Source: Streptomyces sp. NBC_01016
Lineage (GTDB): Bacteria > Actinomycetota > Actinomycetes > Streptomycetales > Streptomycetaceae
Reading direction: 5' to 3'
Assembly (NCBI RefSeq): GCF_026341035.1
Contig: NZ_JAPEOQ010000001.1
Coordinates: forward strand, 3,782,001 to 3,846,000
DNA length: 64,000 nt
In this document: positions 63,476 to 64,000 of the stretch, in pieces
Numbering within the stretch: position 1 is the stretch's first letter
Layout of the letters: every line of letters begins with the position of its first letter
Made by a program: the position numbers and the translations under genes
Notes under the pieces: generated by a model
Seen by the model: only the letters and a program-made list of their open reading frames with translations
Databases searched by the model: none
What the model was told of the DNA's origin: nothing

Positions 63476-63970
63476 ATGACGGAAGGCGGATCGATCATGA
63501 CGACCAGCGGGACGGACGTGTCGGTCGAGGGCGTGGTGAGGAGAGCGGCGGCCGCGCACCGTGGCGAGCGCGGCGCGCTGCTGCCCGTACTCCACGCCGT
63601 ACAGGCCAAGTTGGGGTGCGTACCGCAGGAGGCGATCCCCGTCCTCGCCGACGAGTTCAACCTCTCGCGGGCCGACATCCACGGAGTGGTGACCTTCTAC
63701 CACGACTTCCGCCGTGAGCCCGCGGGCCGCTCCACCGTCCGCATCTGCCGCGCCGAAGCCTGCCAGGCCCTGGGCGCCGACCGCCTGTTGGGCCACGTAC
63801 GGGAGTCGGGTCTGACGCTCGGCGAAACAAGTGCCGACGGCACTGTCACCGTCGACCAGGTCTTCTGTCTCGGCAACTGCGCGCTCGGCCCCTCGGTGGA
63901 GGCGAACGGTCGGCTGCACGGGCGTGTGACCCCGGCCCGGCTCGGCGCGATCCTCAACGGGACGGTGTGA
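63476..63970 (+). CDS. fdsG: NAD-dependent formate dehydrogenase gamma subunit (NuoE-like)
   Basis: 164-aa thioredoxin-like [2Fe-2S] protein. GGAGG stands six bases before the ATG at 63476. The cluster ligands are CRAEAC (Cys91, Cys96) and CLGNC (Cys131, Cys135); GVVTFYHDF is a NuoE/FdsG signature. It passes electrons from formate oxidation to the NAD-reducing subunit. The next gene starts three bases after its stop, as in fdsGBA operons. FdhD at 22.5 kb would mature the catalytic subunit. A NuoE role in complex I is less likely in this context. Confidence 0.88.
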   Translation: MTEGGSIMTTSGTDVSVEGVVRRAAAAHRGERGALLPVLHAVQAKLGCVPQEAIPVLADEFNLSRADIHGVVTFYHDFRREPAGRSTVRICRAEACQALGADRLLGHVRESGLTLGETSADGTVTVDQVFCLGNCALGPSVEANGRLHGRVTPARLGAILNGTV

Positions 63971-63973
63971 CAA

Positions 63974-64000
63974 GTGACGTCGGAGAACACCACGAGAAAC
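63974..64000 (+). CDS. Start of the next gene, probably the NAD-reducing FdsB subunit (partial)
   Basis: GTG at 63974, three bases after the fdsG stop, opens nine codons (VTSENTTRN) before the window ends. Too short to identify; FdsB is expected from gene order only. Confidence 0.35.

Noticed and set aside
63476..63970. NuoE subunit of respiratory complex I
   Set aside because: No other nuo genes adjoin; oxalate context, fdhD and the three-base gap to the next gene fit FdsG better.

Overview
The window is very GC-rich, has short intergenic gaps and many translationally coupled genes, and uses GTG and TTG starts. It carries Tat and lipoprotein exports, a CebR-type box and an ebo cluster. All of this points to a Streptomyces or close actinomycete chromosome, probably an accessory or arm-proximal catabolic region. 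No rRNA, tRNA, phage or insertion sequence was seen. All calls come from reading the sequence; no database search was run.

Layout. (1) 1-6818: a cellulose/xyloglucan locus, with GH74 (partial) and GH48 on the minus strand diverging from GH5 and GH6 on the plus strand. A perfect CebR-type operator lies in the divergent gap. (2) 6937-8793: a His-rich methyltransferase and an aldo-keto reductase converging on a strong terminator. (3) 8906-15577, minus: a Liv-type ABC importer in which both permeases and one ATPase form a single 895-aa protein, and a long-chain acyl-CoA ligase; TetR-style palindromes lie in the promoters. (4) 15910-22474: a LysR regulator with a bile-acid-type symporter, a DUF4185-like protein, a sialidase, a quinone oxidoreductase and a broken MarR gene. 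(5) 22475-26866: fdhD, an OFA-family transporter with an overlapping 48-aa partner, a FabH-like ketosynthase and a GntR regulator. (6) 27001-28981: a membrane Ser/Thr kinase whose stop codon opens a 19-bp minisatellite. (7) 29132-40566: a ROK regulator, sugar ABC importer, Gfo/Idh/MocA dehydrogenase, sugar isomerase, PQQ-type sugar dehydrogenase and a ThuA-DUF1080 protein. (8) 40760-49432: a coupled eight-gene ebo operon headed by an inositol-phosphate-synthase-like cyclase. (9) 49540-64000: an oxalate/formate locus with two OFA transporters, an NDP-forming acyl-CoA synthetase, two formyl-CoA:oxalate CoA-transferases, a second SucCD, an aldehyde dehydrogenase, a second GntR regulator, carbonic anhydrase, a truncated acyl-CoA dehydrogenase and the start of a soluble formate dehydrogenase.

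How the parts connect. The most striking signal is a shared operator-like motif, consensus ATTGCATACAGTAT. It recurs before fdhD/OFA (23.4 kb), gntR1 (26.1 kb), frc1/sucC (55.9 kb), gntR2 (59.8 kb), frc2 (60.7 kb), the truncated dehydrogenase (62.6 kb) and the formate dehydrogenase (63.4 kb). Two paralogous FadR-type regulators sit among these sites. This suggests one oxalate-to-formate-to-CO2 regulon split by about 30 kb of unrelated sugar genes. Oxalyl-CoA decarboxylase is not in the window. A SucCD-like synthetase plus a divergent aldehyde dehydrogenase are there, which raises the possibility of an oxalyl-CoA to glyoxylate branch. Regions 7 and 8 look like a sugar or keto-sugar uptake and modification programme next to an ebo export or trafficking operon.
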